The notes: a model not told the origin generated them from the sequence alone. A stretch of 64,000 nucleotides of DNA from Massilia rhizosphaerae (GCF_016093545.1 NZ_JADKYX010000019.1:106746-170745); one strand, 5' to 3'. Shown: positions 25,710 through 34,938, counted from the stretch's first letter. Program-made: numbers and translations.

Positions 25710-27488
25710 TCAGTTGCCGTTGGCGACGAGCAGGCGGTCGGCCGCGTGGAAGCGCTGGCGGATGGCGCCCGCGATGCCGGCCGCGTCCAGCCCCGCCGCG
25801 CCCAGCAGGGCGGCCGGGTCGCCATGCTCGATGAACAGGTCGGGCAGTCCCAGCATCAGCAGGGGCCGGTGGATGCCGGCCGCGGCCAGCGTCTCCGCGA
25901 CGGCCGCCCCGGCGCCGCCCATCACGGCGCCCTCTTCCACCGTCACGAGCCGCGCGTGGTCGCGCCCCAGCGCCGCCACGAGTTCCGCGTCCAGCGGCTT
26001 CACGAACCGCATGTTGGCGACGGTGGCCCCGAGTTCCGCGCCCGCTTCCAGGCTGGGCGCCAGCATCGTGCCGAACGCGAGGATGGCGATGCCGGACCCG
26101 CGCCGGCGCACCTCGCCCCGGCCGAACGGCAGCGCGTCGAGCTCGGGCGCCGGGACCGCGCCGGGTCCGGGCCCGCGCGGATAGCGCACGGCCGCGGGGC
26201 CCGGATGGCGGTAGGCCGTCGTCAGCATGCGCCGGCACTCGGCCTCGTCGGACGCCGCCATCAACACCATGTTCGGCACGCAGCGCAGGTAGGCGATGTC
26301 GTAGTTGCCCGCGTGCGTGGCGCCGTCCGCGCCGACGAGGCCGGCGCGGTCGAGCGCGAACGTCACGTCCAGGTTCTGCAGCGCCACGTCGTGGATCAAT
26401 TGGTCGTAGGCCCGCTGCAGGAACGTGGAATAGATCGCGACGACCGGCTTCATGCCCTCTGCGGCGAGTCCTCCCGCGAACGTCAGCGCGTGCTGCTCGG
26501 CGATGCCCACGTCCACGTAGCGGTCGGGGAAGCGCTGGGCGAAGCGCACGAGCCCGGAGCCTTCGCGCATGGCGGGCGTGATGCCGACGAGGCGCGCGTC
26601 GTGCGCCGCCATGTCGCACAGCCAGTCGCCGAAGACGTCCGTGTAGGCGGGCCGGCCGCGCGGCGCGTCGGGCAGGCCCTGGGCCGGGTCGAAACGGCCC
26701 GTGCCGTGATACTGCGTGGGCGCGGCCTCCGCGCGCGCATAGCCTTTGCCCTTGCGCGTGACGACGTGCAGCACCTGCACTCCGGTGCGGCGCCGCGCCG
26801 CGTCCAGCGCGGGGATCAGCGCGTCGAGATCGTGGCCGTCGACAGGCCCCGCATAGCCCAGGCCGAACGCCTCGAACAGCGACGCTCCCGGCGCGACGCG
26901 CCCGGCCACCAGGTCGGCCAGGTGGCGGTCGAGGGCGCCGACGGCGGGCGAGATCGACATGCCGTTGTCGTTGACGACGACGAGCAGGCGCAGGCCGGGG
27001 GCGGCGCCCGCGTTGTTCAGCGCCTCGAACGCCATTCCTGCGGACAGCGCGCCGTCGCCGCAGACGGCCACCGCGTGGCGGCCGTCGCCCCGCAGTTGCG
27101 CGGCCAGCGCCATGCCGAGGGCGGCGGACAGCGCCGTCGACGAGTGCGCGGTGCCGAACGTGTCGTGCACGCTTTCGCAGCGGCGCGGAAAGCCGGACAG
27201 GCCGCCCGCCTGGCGCAAGGTGTGCATCTGCGCGCGGCGTCCGGTCAATACCTTGTGGCCATAACTCTGGTGACCGACGTCCCACACGATGCGGTCGCGC
27301 GGCGTGTCGAACACGTAGTGCAGCGCGATCGTCAGTTCCACCGTTCCCAGGTTCGACGCGAGATGGCCGCCCGTGCGCGCCACCGTGTCGATGAGGAAGC
27401 GGCGCAACTGCCGCGCCAGCGGCGGCAACTGCGCACGCGGCAGCGCGCGCAATGCGGCGGGATCGTTGATTGCCTCGAGCAGGTCCAT
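25710..27488 (-). CDS. dxs: 1-deoxy-D-xylulose-5-phosphate synthase
   Basis: Thiamine-diphosphate enzyme that starts the MEP pathway from pyruvate and glyceraldehyde 3-phosphate. 592 residues, slightly shorter than the usual 620. Visible: GHLASNLGTVELT and WDVGHQSYGHKVLTGR near the N-terminus, the ThDP motif GDGALSAGMAFEAL ending in NDNGMSIS, and the catalytic Glu in GIAEQHALTFAGG. I chose the ATG at 27488, which has GGAGG at good spacing; an ATG four codons upstream contains that ribosome site. First gene of the reverse hopanoid operon, so precursor supply is co-regulated with cyclisation. Confidence 0.95.
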   Translation of the reverse strand: MDLLEAINDPAALRALPRAQLPPLARQLRRFLIDTVARTGGHLASNLGTVELTIALHYVFDTPRDRIVWDVGHQSYGHKVLTGRRAQMHTLRQAGGLSGFPRRCESVHDTFGTAHSSTALSAALGMALAAQLRGDGRHAVAVCGDGALSAGMAFEALNNAGAAPGLRLLVVVNDNGMSISPAVGALDRHLADLVAGRVAPGASLFEAFGLGYAGPVDGHDLDALIPALDAARRRTGVQVLHVVTRKGKGYARAEAAPTQYHGTGRFDPAQGLPDAPRGRPAYTDVFGDWLCDMAAHDARLVGITPAMREGSGLVRFAQRFPDRYVDVGIAEQHALTFAGGLAAEGMKPVVAIYSTFLQRAYDQLIHDVALQNLDVTFALDRAGLVGADGATHAGNYDIAYLRCVPNMVLMAASDEAECRRMLTTAYRHPGPAAVRYPRGPGPGAVPAPELDALPFGRGEVRRRGSGIAILAFGTMLAPSLEAGAELGATVANMRFVKPLDAELVAALGRDHARLVTVEEGAVMGGAGAAVAETLAAAGIHRPLLMLGLPDLFIEHGDPAALLGAAGLDAAGIAGAIRQRFHAADRLLVANGN

Positions 27489-27635
27489 GCGGTCCTCCAT
27501 GCGGCTTGCGACAGGCAGCGCTGGCGACCCATTCTAGATCATCCGGACCATCCGTTCAGATATGCGATTCAACCGTGCGCCACCCTCTTCCGAGCTATGG
27601 TAAGCGCGCAAAATCTCCGTAGAAATCGCCTGCCG

Positions 27636-28223
27636 TCATCCCTTGGCCGGCAGCAGGGCCAGCAGGGCCTTGAGCGCATACAGCACGGCCAGGGCGCCGA
27701 GCATGTCGCCGGCGGCCATCACGGCGAAGCCGCGCGCCAGGTCGACGCGGCCGTCGTGGAGCCAGAACCACAGGTGGTGCATCAGGGGACTGGCCACGCC
27801 GAACAGCGGCACGAGCAGCAGCAGCCGGCGCGACGTCAGGTTCGCGAGCGACGCCTGCATGCCCAGCACGCGCAGCGCGAACAGGTACACGAGGTAGGGC
27901 GCGAGGGCCGAGCTGATGCCGCCCGCGAGCGCGCGCAGGGGTTCGCCCGGATACACGTGGTAGACGCCCTCCCACCACGACGCCAGCAGCACCCCGACGG
28001 CGCCGGGGAGGCCCAGCAGCAATGGGCACAGCAGCCGGGCACCGGCCGGCAGGTAGATCCAGCCGATCCCGCGGCTGAATTCGACGTTGGGAAAGAGCCA
28101 GTCCTGCAGCCGCGCCAGGCCGAGGTAGAATGCCATGGAGCCGACGACGCCGGCGCACGCGAGAGCGGCCCGCGCGGCGGCGGCGCGGCCGCTGTCGTCG
28201 CATGGTGGTTGGAGGGGCGGCAT
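27636..28223 (-). CDS. Multi-pass membrane protein, MASE1-like
   Basis: 195 residues with about five hydrophobic segments (residues about 18-38, 50-80, 90-120, 130-152 and 162-192). The stretch RGIGWIYLPAGARLLCPLLL resembles the W-x-PAG region of MASE1-type sensor membrane domains, but no cytosolic output domain follows. Divergent from the MarR-like gene, 62 bases apart, and 148 bases from dxs. The function is unknown. Start uncertain: the ATG at 28223 lacks a clear ribosome site and later in-frame starts are possible. Confidence 0.6.
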   Translation of the reverse strand: MPPLQPPCDDSGRAAAARAALACAGVVGSMAFYLGLARLQDWLFPNVEFSRGIGWIYLPAGARLLCPLLLGLPGAVGVLLASWWEGVYHVYPGEPLRALAGGISSALAPYLVYLFALRVLGMQASLANLTSRRLLLLVPLFGVASPLMHHLWFWLHDGRVDLARGFAVMAAGDMLGALAVLYALKALLALLPAKG

Positions 28224-28250
28224 GGCGGGGACCGTTGGCGTATGGACGGA

Positions 28251-28279
28251 TGGAGTTCGGCAGGCACTCGCATTATAAT
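28251..28279 (+). promoter_or_regulatory. Promoter giving a probable leaderless mRNA
   Basis: A perfect -10 hexamer TATAAT lies at 28274-28279, with TGGAGT at 28251-28256 as a weak -35 at 17-base spacing. The expected start of transcription, about seven bases after the -10 box, falls on the A of the ATG at 28286. No ribosome site fits between, so the MarR-like gene is probably translated from a leaderless message. Confidence 0.55.
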
Positions 28280-28285
28280 CTGCGC

Positions 28286-28645
28286 ATGAGCAAAACGACC
28301 CGGCCCGCCGACATCTATCTGCGCTTCCTGCAACTCGCCGAAGCGTTGCGCGGGCTGCCCTCGCTCCCCTCCCTCGACCCGCTGGAAGAACGCATCCTCG
28401 GCACCGTCGCGCGCGCGATGCAGGACGGCCAGCGCCTGTGCGTGCGCGACATGATGGCCAAGAAGGAGCTCGGCGCGCCCGCGACGGTGCACAACCGCCT
28501 GACGTCGATGCGCGAAAAAGGCTGGATCATGCTGACCGACACCGAAGACACGCGGCGCAAGCAGGTCACGCTCACGCAGGCGGCCCTGGCGCATTTCGAC
28601 AAGCTGTCGAAATGCATGGTCAAGGCGGTCGAAAAGACGGGCTGA
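28286..28645 (+). CDS. MarR-like winged-helix regulator
   Basis: 119-residue DNA-binding protein. Residues about 30-110 form a winged helix: LDPLEERILGTV, MMAKKELGAPATVHNRL (recognition helix), and the wing LTDTEDTRRKQVTLT. It is shorter than typical MarR proteins (about 140 residues) because the flanking dimer helices are reduced. A perfect -10 box just before the ATG indicates a leaderless transcript. It lies between a membrane protein (divergent) and pilY1 (convergent, 46 bases away), so its targets are not obvious. Confidence 0.75.
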   Translation: MSKTTRPADIYLRFLQLAEALRGLPSLPSLDPLEERILGTVARAMQDGQRLCVRDMMAKKELGAPATVHNRLTSMREKGWIMLTDTEDTRRKQVTLTQAALAHFDKLSKCMVKAVEKTG

Positions 28646-28691
28646 CGCCGGCGCCGCCCGTCGGCGCCCGGCCCCCCGGGACGCCTTCCGC

Positions 28692-31600
28692 TCAATCCCC
28701 CGCGGTATAGGTATAGACGCGCTTGCGCTTGGACGCGATCGCCGGCCGGATGCGCTGCGGCGAGATCGCCACGCTGGCCCCGGCGGCGCCGTTGCCGCCC
28801 TTCTGCACGGCGCCCAGCACGACCGACACCGCCTTGCCGCCGATCGGCACGCTGCTGGCCTTGACGGGCGACGGCGGCAGGCCGCCGCCCACGAAGAGCG
28901 ACGAGCGCGTCCCGCCGCACAGGCCCGGCACGTTGATGGCGCCGGACGCGTTCAGCAGGTTGACCCAGTAGCCGCGCGCCTCGCCCAGCGACGTCGAGCA
29001 GCTGGCGCCGTCGGGCGGGATCGGGCGGTTGGTGCTGAACGTGACCATGCCGCTGGCGATCAGCGCGGACGTGACCACCTGCTCGCCCTTGCCGTACTGG
29101 TTCAGGTTCATGTACCAGCCCTTCGAGGTCGAATTCGGCAGGATCTTCGCCGTCGCGCAGTCCGTCGTCGTGCTGTAGTCCGTCATCGCGTCCAGGTTCG
29201 TGGCCGCCGTGCCGGTGGGCGCCGTCAGGTCGTCCACGTAGACGTAGAAGCGGTTCAACACGTCGTCGTACGGGTATTGCGATTGCAGCGGATGTTCGCG
29301 GTCGCCGCTGCCCAGCGCGGCGTAGACCTTGCCCTGGGTCGCCAGCAAGGCCGGGGCAAACAGGAATTTGCGCCCGCCGCCCGCCGTGTACGCGACCTTG
29401 CGCGACGTCCACGCGTCCGGCGCGGCGGGCGTCTTGCCCGCGTAGCTGGTCACGAAGTCGATGCGGTAGATGTTGCCGCCCGTGTCGGCCGCGTAGGCGT
29501 AGTCGGGATAGCCGTCGTTGTCGACGTCGACGAGGGCCACGTCGGCCGCCACCGCGCGGTCGGTCTGGAACGCGTTCAGCACGCTGCCCGTGTCAGCGTT
29601 CAGCACGTACACGAAACCGCCCTTGCCCGTGCCGCACGCGGGCGACGCCGTGTCGGCGTCTTCGCAGGCATCGTAGCCGCCGCCCACGACCAGCACGGGC
29701 GTCGACAGCGAATAGCCCTTGAGGAAAGCGACGTTCGGCGTCGACCACGTCTGCCCGACGCCGGACATGCCGGCCGTGCAGCCGGTGTCGTCGCCCAGGT
29801 GGGGGCAGCCGGCCTTCCACTTGAATGCCGGATGGTCCGGATTGGTGACGTCCAGGGCGTACAGCATGCGGCCGCCGCGGCGCATGGTCGGGAAGATCCA
29901 GACCTTGGAGTTGTTGGCGTTCTGGTACAGGCCGATCGAGCCGTCGAAGAAATAATCCTTGGGTGTCGGCGTCGGGGTCACCGTGGCCGTCAGGTTCGGA
30001 TAGCTCACGAGCGGCGAGTTGTCCATCAGGCGCTGCAGGCGGCCGAAGAATTCGGGCGCGACGAACGACCAGCTCTCGACGCCGCTCGCGGCGTCGACGG
30101 AATGGAGCGCGCCGTCGTTGGCGCCGTAGAACACGCGCACGCCCGTCGTGCCGCCGTAGTTGACGGGGAGCGGGCGCGAGTGGATCACGTCGCCGTGGAT
30201 CGACGGCCGCGTCGTCGCCGTGCTGCCGGTGCCCTTTTCGTTGTTGACGTCCGCGCCCCGGATGAAGTCGACGAGGTGGTCGGACAGGCCCGAGTTCGTC
30301 GTGTTGAACGTGGCCAGGCTCGCGCCCGCCAGGGTCAGCATGTTGCGGTTGACGGCTTGGGCCCCGCTCCACGCGCCGGCGACGTTACCCTGGCGCAGGA
30401 TCTCGGCGGCGCCGCCCTTTTCCACCTGCGGGCCGTCCGGCAAGTCCGAATACGGGCTGGCGCCGGCCGAGGCGCAGGCGCCGGCCGGGTCGGGATTGAT
30501 CCCCAGCCCGCTCCAGTAGCTGCCCGAGTCCGACGTCCAGTAACTGGCCGCGCACGGCGTGACGAAGCCCGTCAGCGTGTTGACGGCGATCTTGCCGTTC
30601 ACGTCGCCCAGTTCGATATCGGCGCCGCTGTTGATCAGCTGGTAGCGCTTGAGGTTGCCGAACCAGCGCGGGTGCGCGTCCGGGTCGGGGCGGAACATGC
30701 CGATGAAGACCTGGTTCTCGTTCTGCGAGCGGTTGGTCGCGTTGACCGGCAGGCTGGTCGAGGCGAACGTCGTGTTCACGGCCTGGATCTCGATGATGAT
30801 CTGGCGCAGCGCGTCGAGGATCGCCTGCTCGTTCTTGGCCGCGAAATACTTGCCGCCGCCGGCCTTCGCCATGCTCATCAACAGGGCCGTCTGGGTGGCG
30901 TTCGGCTGGGCGTTGTAGACGTCGATCGTGTACGTCGTCACCGGCGAGCGCACGGTCGTCCCGGTGACGGGCACGCCGCGGTCGTGCAGCAGGCGCGCCC
31001 ATTCGTCGGCGTTGCGCGGGCCGGTGTCCGGCGTCGTGGTGCCGGTCGGGACGTCGGTCAGCACGGTGTTCGTGCCGACGACGTTGTACGCGCTCGTGCC
31101 GGCCGGGCAGGATGCCAGCGTGGTGCTGGTCGGCGTATTGTTGTACGTGCAGGTGATGTTGGCGCCCGTGCACGACGACGCGTAATCGGACGTCGACGCC
31201 GGCGGGCTCGAATAGCATTGCGACGTCATCCCGAGGTTCGTCGTCGACGTGTACGCCGGCGTGGTGGCGTTGCTGACGGTCGTCGGCGTCACGGTCTGCG
31301 TGACCGTGTACTGGCGCTTGGCCGTCGCCGCCTGCGTCACGGTCACCTGGCGATAGCCGGAGCCCTTGCAGCCGCCGGCATTGTCGGACAAGGCGCCCGA
31401 ATACGTGCAGGTGCTGTTGGCCGGGCAGGACTGGCCGCCGAAGTCGGTCGTCGTCGCCGGATTCCAGTTGCCCGTCGCCGTGCCGACGCCCGTGTAGCAG
31501 CCCGCGCCCTTCCCGTTCGGATCCTCGCTGGCGGTGGCGCTGCTCGTCGTCGTCGCCGCCGTGCCGACCGCCGCGCCGATCGAATAGGTGCAGCTGTAGG

Positions 31601-32699
31601 TCGTGGTCGTCGTCGTGCTGCCGCTGCTCGTCGTCGCCGTCGACGGGCAGCTCAGGTTGCCGTGGTCGGTGTCCGACACGTCGGCGGCCGACGCATAATA
31701 GCCGGACGTCGTGCCGGTCGACGTCGTGATCGTGCCCTGCACGGGCTGGCCGGGGGTCGTCGTGGCCGGGTGGTAGACGGATTGGGTCACGGTGTACGAC
31801 AGGCTGCCGGCCGGGCAGGCAATGGGCTGGGTGTTGGCCGTCGCGGAACCGATCGAGCAGCCTTCCGTGTAGGCGTCGCACTGGGTCGAGAACGCGCCGA
31901 TTTCCCCCGTCGCGTCGGCCGGATTGGCGTAGCACGCGCCCGTCACGCCCACGTTCGTGCTCGTGGTCGTGTTCTGGGTCGAGAAGTTCGGCAGGCCCAG
32001 CTGGCTGATCGTGCTGCCGTTCAGGGCGTTCAGCGCCGCCGTGTTGGCCGCGCTGTCGCTGGACGGCCCGCTGGCGTTCGGATTGCCGATGAAGATGACG
32101 AAGCTCTTGCCGCACGTGTTCGCGGCCGTCAGCGGCGACAGGAACTTGGAGTACGGGGTCGTGTAGCCGCCGCTGTCGGCGATGCTGGCGATGACGGCGT
32201 TCGGCGAATAGGCATCGGCGCCGGCGAAGTAGTTGTACACGTCGTACATCAGGTCGCCGTACGGCGTGTTCGAGTTGCGCTTCTCGTCCGGCGACGTGAC
32301 GTTGCTGTAGATGGTGCCCAGCTGGCTCGTGAAGTTGGCCTTGGCCGTGCTGTCCAGCGGCCGGATGGCGGAGCGGATGAAGCCGCCGTCGTCGTTGGCA
32401 TTGCCGCCGGTGACGAATTCCATCAGGCCCATGCTGACCGTGCTGTCCAGCGTCGGCAGCAGCGTGCTGATCGCGTGCGCCTCCGACTGGCCCTGCTGCA
32501 GGCCGCCCGGCCATTGCTGGCTGTGGCGCGACCAGTTCGACGTGTTGTCGAGCACGATCAGGATGCGCGGATTGACGGCGCTGCCGGCGGACGCGCCGGT
32601 GAAGATGTCGATGTCGTCGGCGGCCGCGCGGATCGGCAGGCCGGCAAGGCTCGCGGACAGCGCCAGCGCGACGGCGGCGGCGGGACGGGAACGGGTCAT
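28692..32699 (-). CDS. pilY1: Type IV pilus tip adhesin/assembly factor PilY1
   Basis: 1335 residues with a signal peptide (residues 1-26). A von Willebrand A-like domain begins RILIVLDNTSNWS, with a degenerate MIDAS. It is interrupted by a long Thr/Ser-rich insert with 14 cysteines at residues about 250-535, after which the second half of the domain resumes with YTIDVYNAQ and GGGKYFAAKN. The C-terminal beta-propeller (from about residue 800) starts RVFYGANDGALHSVDA and contains the calcium loop DVDNDGYPD. PilY1 helps pilus extension, adhesion and surface sensing. It is last in the minor pilin operon and overlaps pilX by four bases. Confidence 0.93.
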   Translation of the reverse strand: MTRSRPAAAVALALSASLAGLPIRAAADDIDIFTGASAGSAVNPRILIVLDNTSNWSRHSQQWPGGLQQGQSEAHAISTLLPTLDSTVSMGLMEFVTGGNANDDGGFIRSAIRPLDSTAKANFTSQLGTIYSNVTSPDEKRNSNTPYGDLMYDVYNYFAGADAYSPNAVIASIADSGGYTTPYSKFLSPLTAANTCGKSFVIFIGNPNASGPSSDSAANTAALNALNGSTISQLGLPNFSTQNTTTSTNVGVTGACYANPADATGEIGAFSTQCDAYTEGCSIGSATANTQPIACPAGSLSYTVTQSVYHPATTTPGQPVQGTITTSTGTTSGYYASAADVSDTDHGNLSCPSTATTSSGSTTTTTTYSCTYSIGAAVGTAATTTSSATASEDPNGKGAGCYTGVGTATGNWNPATTTDFGGQSCPANSTCTYSGALSDNAGGCKGSGYRQVTVTQAATAKRQYTVTQTVTPTTVSNATTPAYTSTTNLGMTSQCYSSPPASTSDYASSCTGANITCTYNNTPTSTTLASCPAGTSAYNVVGTNTVLTDVPTGTTTPDTGPRNADEWARLLHDRGVPVTGTTVRSPVTTYTIDVYNAQPNATQTALLMSMAKAGGGKYFAAKNEQAILDALRQIIIEIQAVNTTFASTSLPVNATNRSQNENQVFIGMFRPDPDAHPRWFGNLKRYQLINSGADIELGDVNGKIAVNTLTGFVTPCAASYWTSDSGSYWSGLGINPDPAGACASAGASPYSDLPDGPQVEKGGAAEILRQGNVAGAWSGAQAVNRNMLTLAGASLATFNTTNSGLSDHLVDFIRGADVNNEKGTGSTATTRPSIHGDVIHSRPLPVNYGGTTGVRVFYGANDGALHSVDAASGVESWSFVAPEFFGRLQRLMDNSPLVSYPNLTATVTPTPTPKDYFFDGSIGLYQNANNSKVWIFPTMRRGGRMLYALDVTNPDHPAFKWKAGCPHLGDDTGCTAGMSGVGQTWSTPNVAFLKGYSLSTPVLVVGGGYDACEDADTASPACGTGKGGFVYVLNADTGSVLNAFQTDRAVAADVALVDVDNDGYPDYAYAADTGGNIYRIDFVTSYAGKTPAAPDAWTSRKVAYTAGGGRKFLFAPALLATQGKVYAALGSGDREHPLQSQYPYDDVLNRFYVYVDDLTAPTGTAATNLDAMTDYSTTTDCATAKILPNSTSKGWYMNLNQYGKGEQVVTSALIASGMVTFSTNRPIPPDGASCSTSLGEARGYWVNLLNASGAINVPGLCGGTRSSLFVGGGLPPSPVKASSVPIGGKAVSVVLGAVQKGGNGAAGASVAISPQRIRPAIASKRKRVYTYTAGD

Positions 32700-33277
32700 G
32701 GGCTTGCTCCGGGTTGCGGACAGTTGGTGGCGACGTCGTCCCTGGCGATGCGCACGGCGACGCCCTGGACGACCTTGACGGAGGCCTGCGTCGCGGTGTC
32801 GGTGGCGACGGCGCTGACGTCCCAGACGCTGTTGTCGCAATCGGAATTGCCGTCGGCCGCGCCGGCCACGCCGAAGTTCTGGCCGGCGCCAACCGCGCAG
32901 CCGGCGTCTTCGGCATCCTTCAGGTCGAGGTCGGAATTCTTGATGGCCTGCACCTTCACGCAGCTCGGCGCCGGGCTGAGCGCGACCTTGATGTCGGTCT
33001 TGCCGTCGCCGTCCGTGTCGACGCAGCGCGTGTTCGGACCGTCGCACGGATTGCTCAGCGCGGCGGACGGCGTCGTCGTGAATTTCGGCGAACTGATCGT
33101 CTCTTCCAGCACGGCGTGGGCGGCGGACAGCGTCTGGTCGCGCCGCTGCATATTGCCCACCACCTGCATGTTCGAGTTGCCCAGGTTGACGCTGGCCAGC
33201 GCCAGCATCGTGAGCAGGAGCAGCATGATGAGGGCGGTCACCAGCGTGATGCCCTGCTGGCGGCGTGGATAAGTCAT
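32696..33277 (-). CDS. pilX: Minor pilin PilX
   Basis: 193 residues. A prepilin leader of nine residues ends in Gly before ITLVTALIMLLLLTMLALAS. The mature protein has Thr instead of the usual Glu at position 5, a trait shared with GspK/PilX-type tip pilins. The C-terminal part carries four cysteines and an Asp-rich stretch TDGDGKTD. It primes the pilus with PilV, PilW, FimT and PilY1. Coupled to pilW upstream and pilY1 downstream by four-base ATGA overlaps. Confidence 0.88.
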   Translation of the reverse strand: MTYPRRQQGITLVTALIMLLLLTMLALASVNLGNSNMQVVGNMQRRDQTLSAAHAVLEETISSPKFTTTPSAALSNPCDGPNTRCVDTDGDGKTDIKVALSPAPSCVKVQAIKNSDLDLKDAEDAGCAVGAGQNFGVAGAADGNSDCDNSVWDVSAVATDTATQASVKVVQGVAVRIARDDVATNCPQPGASP

Positions 33278-34350
33278 TCCTGTTTCCTCCCGACCGGATT
33301 CGCCAGGGTCACGAACGTCTGGAACACGTGGCGCTTGAAGCCGTCCTTGAACGGGCCCGCCGTGCGCGCGTTGCCGTCGGCCCCCGTGCCCAGCCGGTAC
33401 GTCTTGGTGTCGACGAAGCCCGGCGTCGGGCTGGGGCTGCGCGCCAGCACGTGCAGGCGCACGGCGACCACGTTGCGCCAGTTGGACGCGGCACAGGCCG
33501 GGAGGGCGCAGCCGTTGGCGCTGCCCGGGGCGGTCGTGTACAGGCCGACGGTGCCGTCGCCGGTCGTGTCGATGCCGTATTCGAACTGCACGTTCTCGAC
33601 GCCCTCGACCAGCGGCACGATCGTCTGGAAGGTCAGCTCGCCGTCCACGTAGCGCAGCTCGGCCCGTTTCAGCGTGGGGATCTTGTCGCCCGGCTTGTCG
33701 TTGTTGGCGACGAAATAGATGTGGGTCTGGAAGCGGCGCGTCACCGCCGGCGTGCCGCTGCCGGCCGTCGCGCTGCAGTCGCGCTGGTGGCGCGTCAACT
33801 GGGCCGGGTCGACGTCGAGCGCATACCAGTCGGCCGGATTCGCCGACCCCAGCTCGCTCGCGTTATTGCACAGCGACGCCTGGAACAGCGGCCCCGCCGG
33901 ATCGTTGGCGCTGCAGTTCGGGTCGCCGGTGACGCAGGCGCGCGTGTGGCGCACGACGATCAGCGCGGTGCCCGTGCGCACGTCGGACACGCAGGACGGC
34001 AGCGCGTCGCCGACGTCGAAGCCCTGCACGTGCAGCGGCAGCATGGCCTTGAGGGCGGCCAGCGTCGCGGCGCACGGGTCGGGCACGGCGGCCGGGTCGG
34101 GCAACTGGGTCGGGTCGAATTCGCCGTAGAAGCCGGCGTTGCGCAAGTCGCCGGCGAGCAGGTCGACGGCGTAGCGGCCGCTTTCGATCTGCTGGTTGGC
34201 GCGCTCGATCTCGGCCTGGGCGCGGCTGTTGTGGTAGAACAGCGTCACCATCGCGAGCACGATGAACAGGCCCATCGTGACGGACACGAGCAGTTCGGGC
34301 AGCGAAAAGCCGGCGGCGCGGCGGAGGGGCGGAAGTTTGGCGGCCATCAT
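33274..34350 (-). CDS. pilW: Minor pilin PilW
   Basis: 358 residues, normal for PilW. The leader (14 residues, ending Ala-Gly) is followed by FSLPELLVSVTMGLFIVLAM, with Glu5 present. The large globular domain contains several cysteines and the PilW-like segment AIESGRY/QQIESGRYAVDLLAGDLRNA near residue 57. First of two adjacent ATGs used; AGGAACC precedes it, five bases after the pilV stop. Expected to sit in the tip complex at the inner membrane and pilus tip. Confidence 0.9.
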   Translation of the reverse strand: MMAAKLPPLRRAAGFSLPELLVSVTMGLFIVLAMVTLFYHNSRAQAEIERANQQIESGRYAVDLLAGDLRNAGFYGEFDPTQLPDPAAVPDPCAATLAALKAMLPLHVQGFDVGDALPSCVSDVRTGTALIVVRHTRACVTGDPNCSANDPAGPLFQASLCNNASELGSANPADWYALDVDPAQLTRHQRDCSATAGSGTPAVTRRFQTHIYFVANNDKPGDKIPTLKRAELRYVDGELTFQTIVPLVEGVENVQFEYGIDTTGDGTVGLYTTAPGSANGCALPACAASNWRNVVAVRLHVLARSPSPTPGFVDTKTYRLGTGADGNARTAGPFKDGFKRHVFQTFVTLANPVGRKQE

Positions 34351-34355
34351 GGTTC

Positions 34356-34937
34356 CTAGCTGCAGCTGGGCAGGCCGATCGTCACCTGCACGGCGATCGC
34401 GCGCCGGTTGGCATCCGGGCCGTACAGCTTGGCGCCGCAAGTAAGCGACGACGCCCGGGTCTCGTGCATGCCCTGCCACGCGACGGTGATCCGGTAGACG
34501 CCGGGCTGGCAGACGCCGGCGGTCGTGTCGGGCGCCTGCACTTGTTCGACGCAGCCGCGCGCCCCGTTCATCGCGCCGCTGTTCGTGCCGGTCGACGTCT
34601 GTTCGGCGGCGCCCTGGAGTTCGTGGCTCCATTCGCACAGGTCGCGCGCGGCGCCGATGGTCAGCGTCGTGCAGTCGGCCGCCGGGCTGTCGCCCGTGCC
34701 CAGCGGGGCTGTCGTCACGTAGTCGGCCGCATTGGCCGGGTTGCCGAGCAGGCGCGCGCGCAGGTCGTCCAGCAGCACGACGGCCTGGGCCCGCTGGTAC
34801 GCTTCGATCGAACCGACCTGCATCTTGGCCTGCAGCGCGGCGATGCCGAGCAGGCCGAAGGCGAGGATGACGACGGTCACGAGGACCTCGACGAGGCTGA
34901 GGCCCGCGCTGGCATGGGGTCGCGGCTGGCGCTTCAT
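34356..34937 (-). CDS. pilV: Minor pilin PilV
   Basis: 193 residues. The 12-residue leader ends in Gly and is followed by LSLVEVLVTVVILAFGLLGIA, with Glu5. The motif LGIAALQAKMQ and the following QRAQAVVLLDDLRARLLGNP are typical of PilV. Six or more cysteines in the globular part suggest disulfides. It starts one base after the fimT stop, in the operon order fimT-pilV-pilW-pilX-pilY1. Confidence 0.9.
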   Translation of the reverse strand: MKRQPRPHASAGLSLVEVLVTVVILAFGLLGIAALQAKMQVGSIEAYQRAQAVVLLDDLRARLLGNPANAADYVTTAPLGTGDSPAADCTTLTIGAARDLCEWSHELQGAAEQTSTGTNSGAMNGARGCVEQVQAPDTTAGVCQPGVYRITVAWQGMHETRASSLTCGAKLYGPDANRRAIAVQVTIGLPSCS

Positions 34938-34938
34938 G

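Noticed and set aside
28646..28691. GGCGCC-rich palindrome between the MarR-like gene and pilY1 as a terminator
   Set aside because: The stem is made mainly of self-complementary GGCGCC words common in this genome, with a bulge and no T-run.
29277..33272. A 1331-codon forward open frame opposite pilY1
   Set aside because: Same shadow effect. The reverse strand has signal peptide, vWA and beta-propeller of PilY1; the forward translation is low-complexity Arg/Val/Ala.
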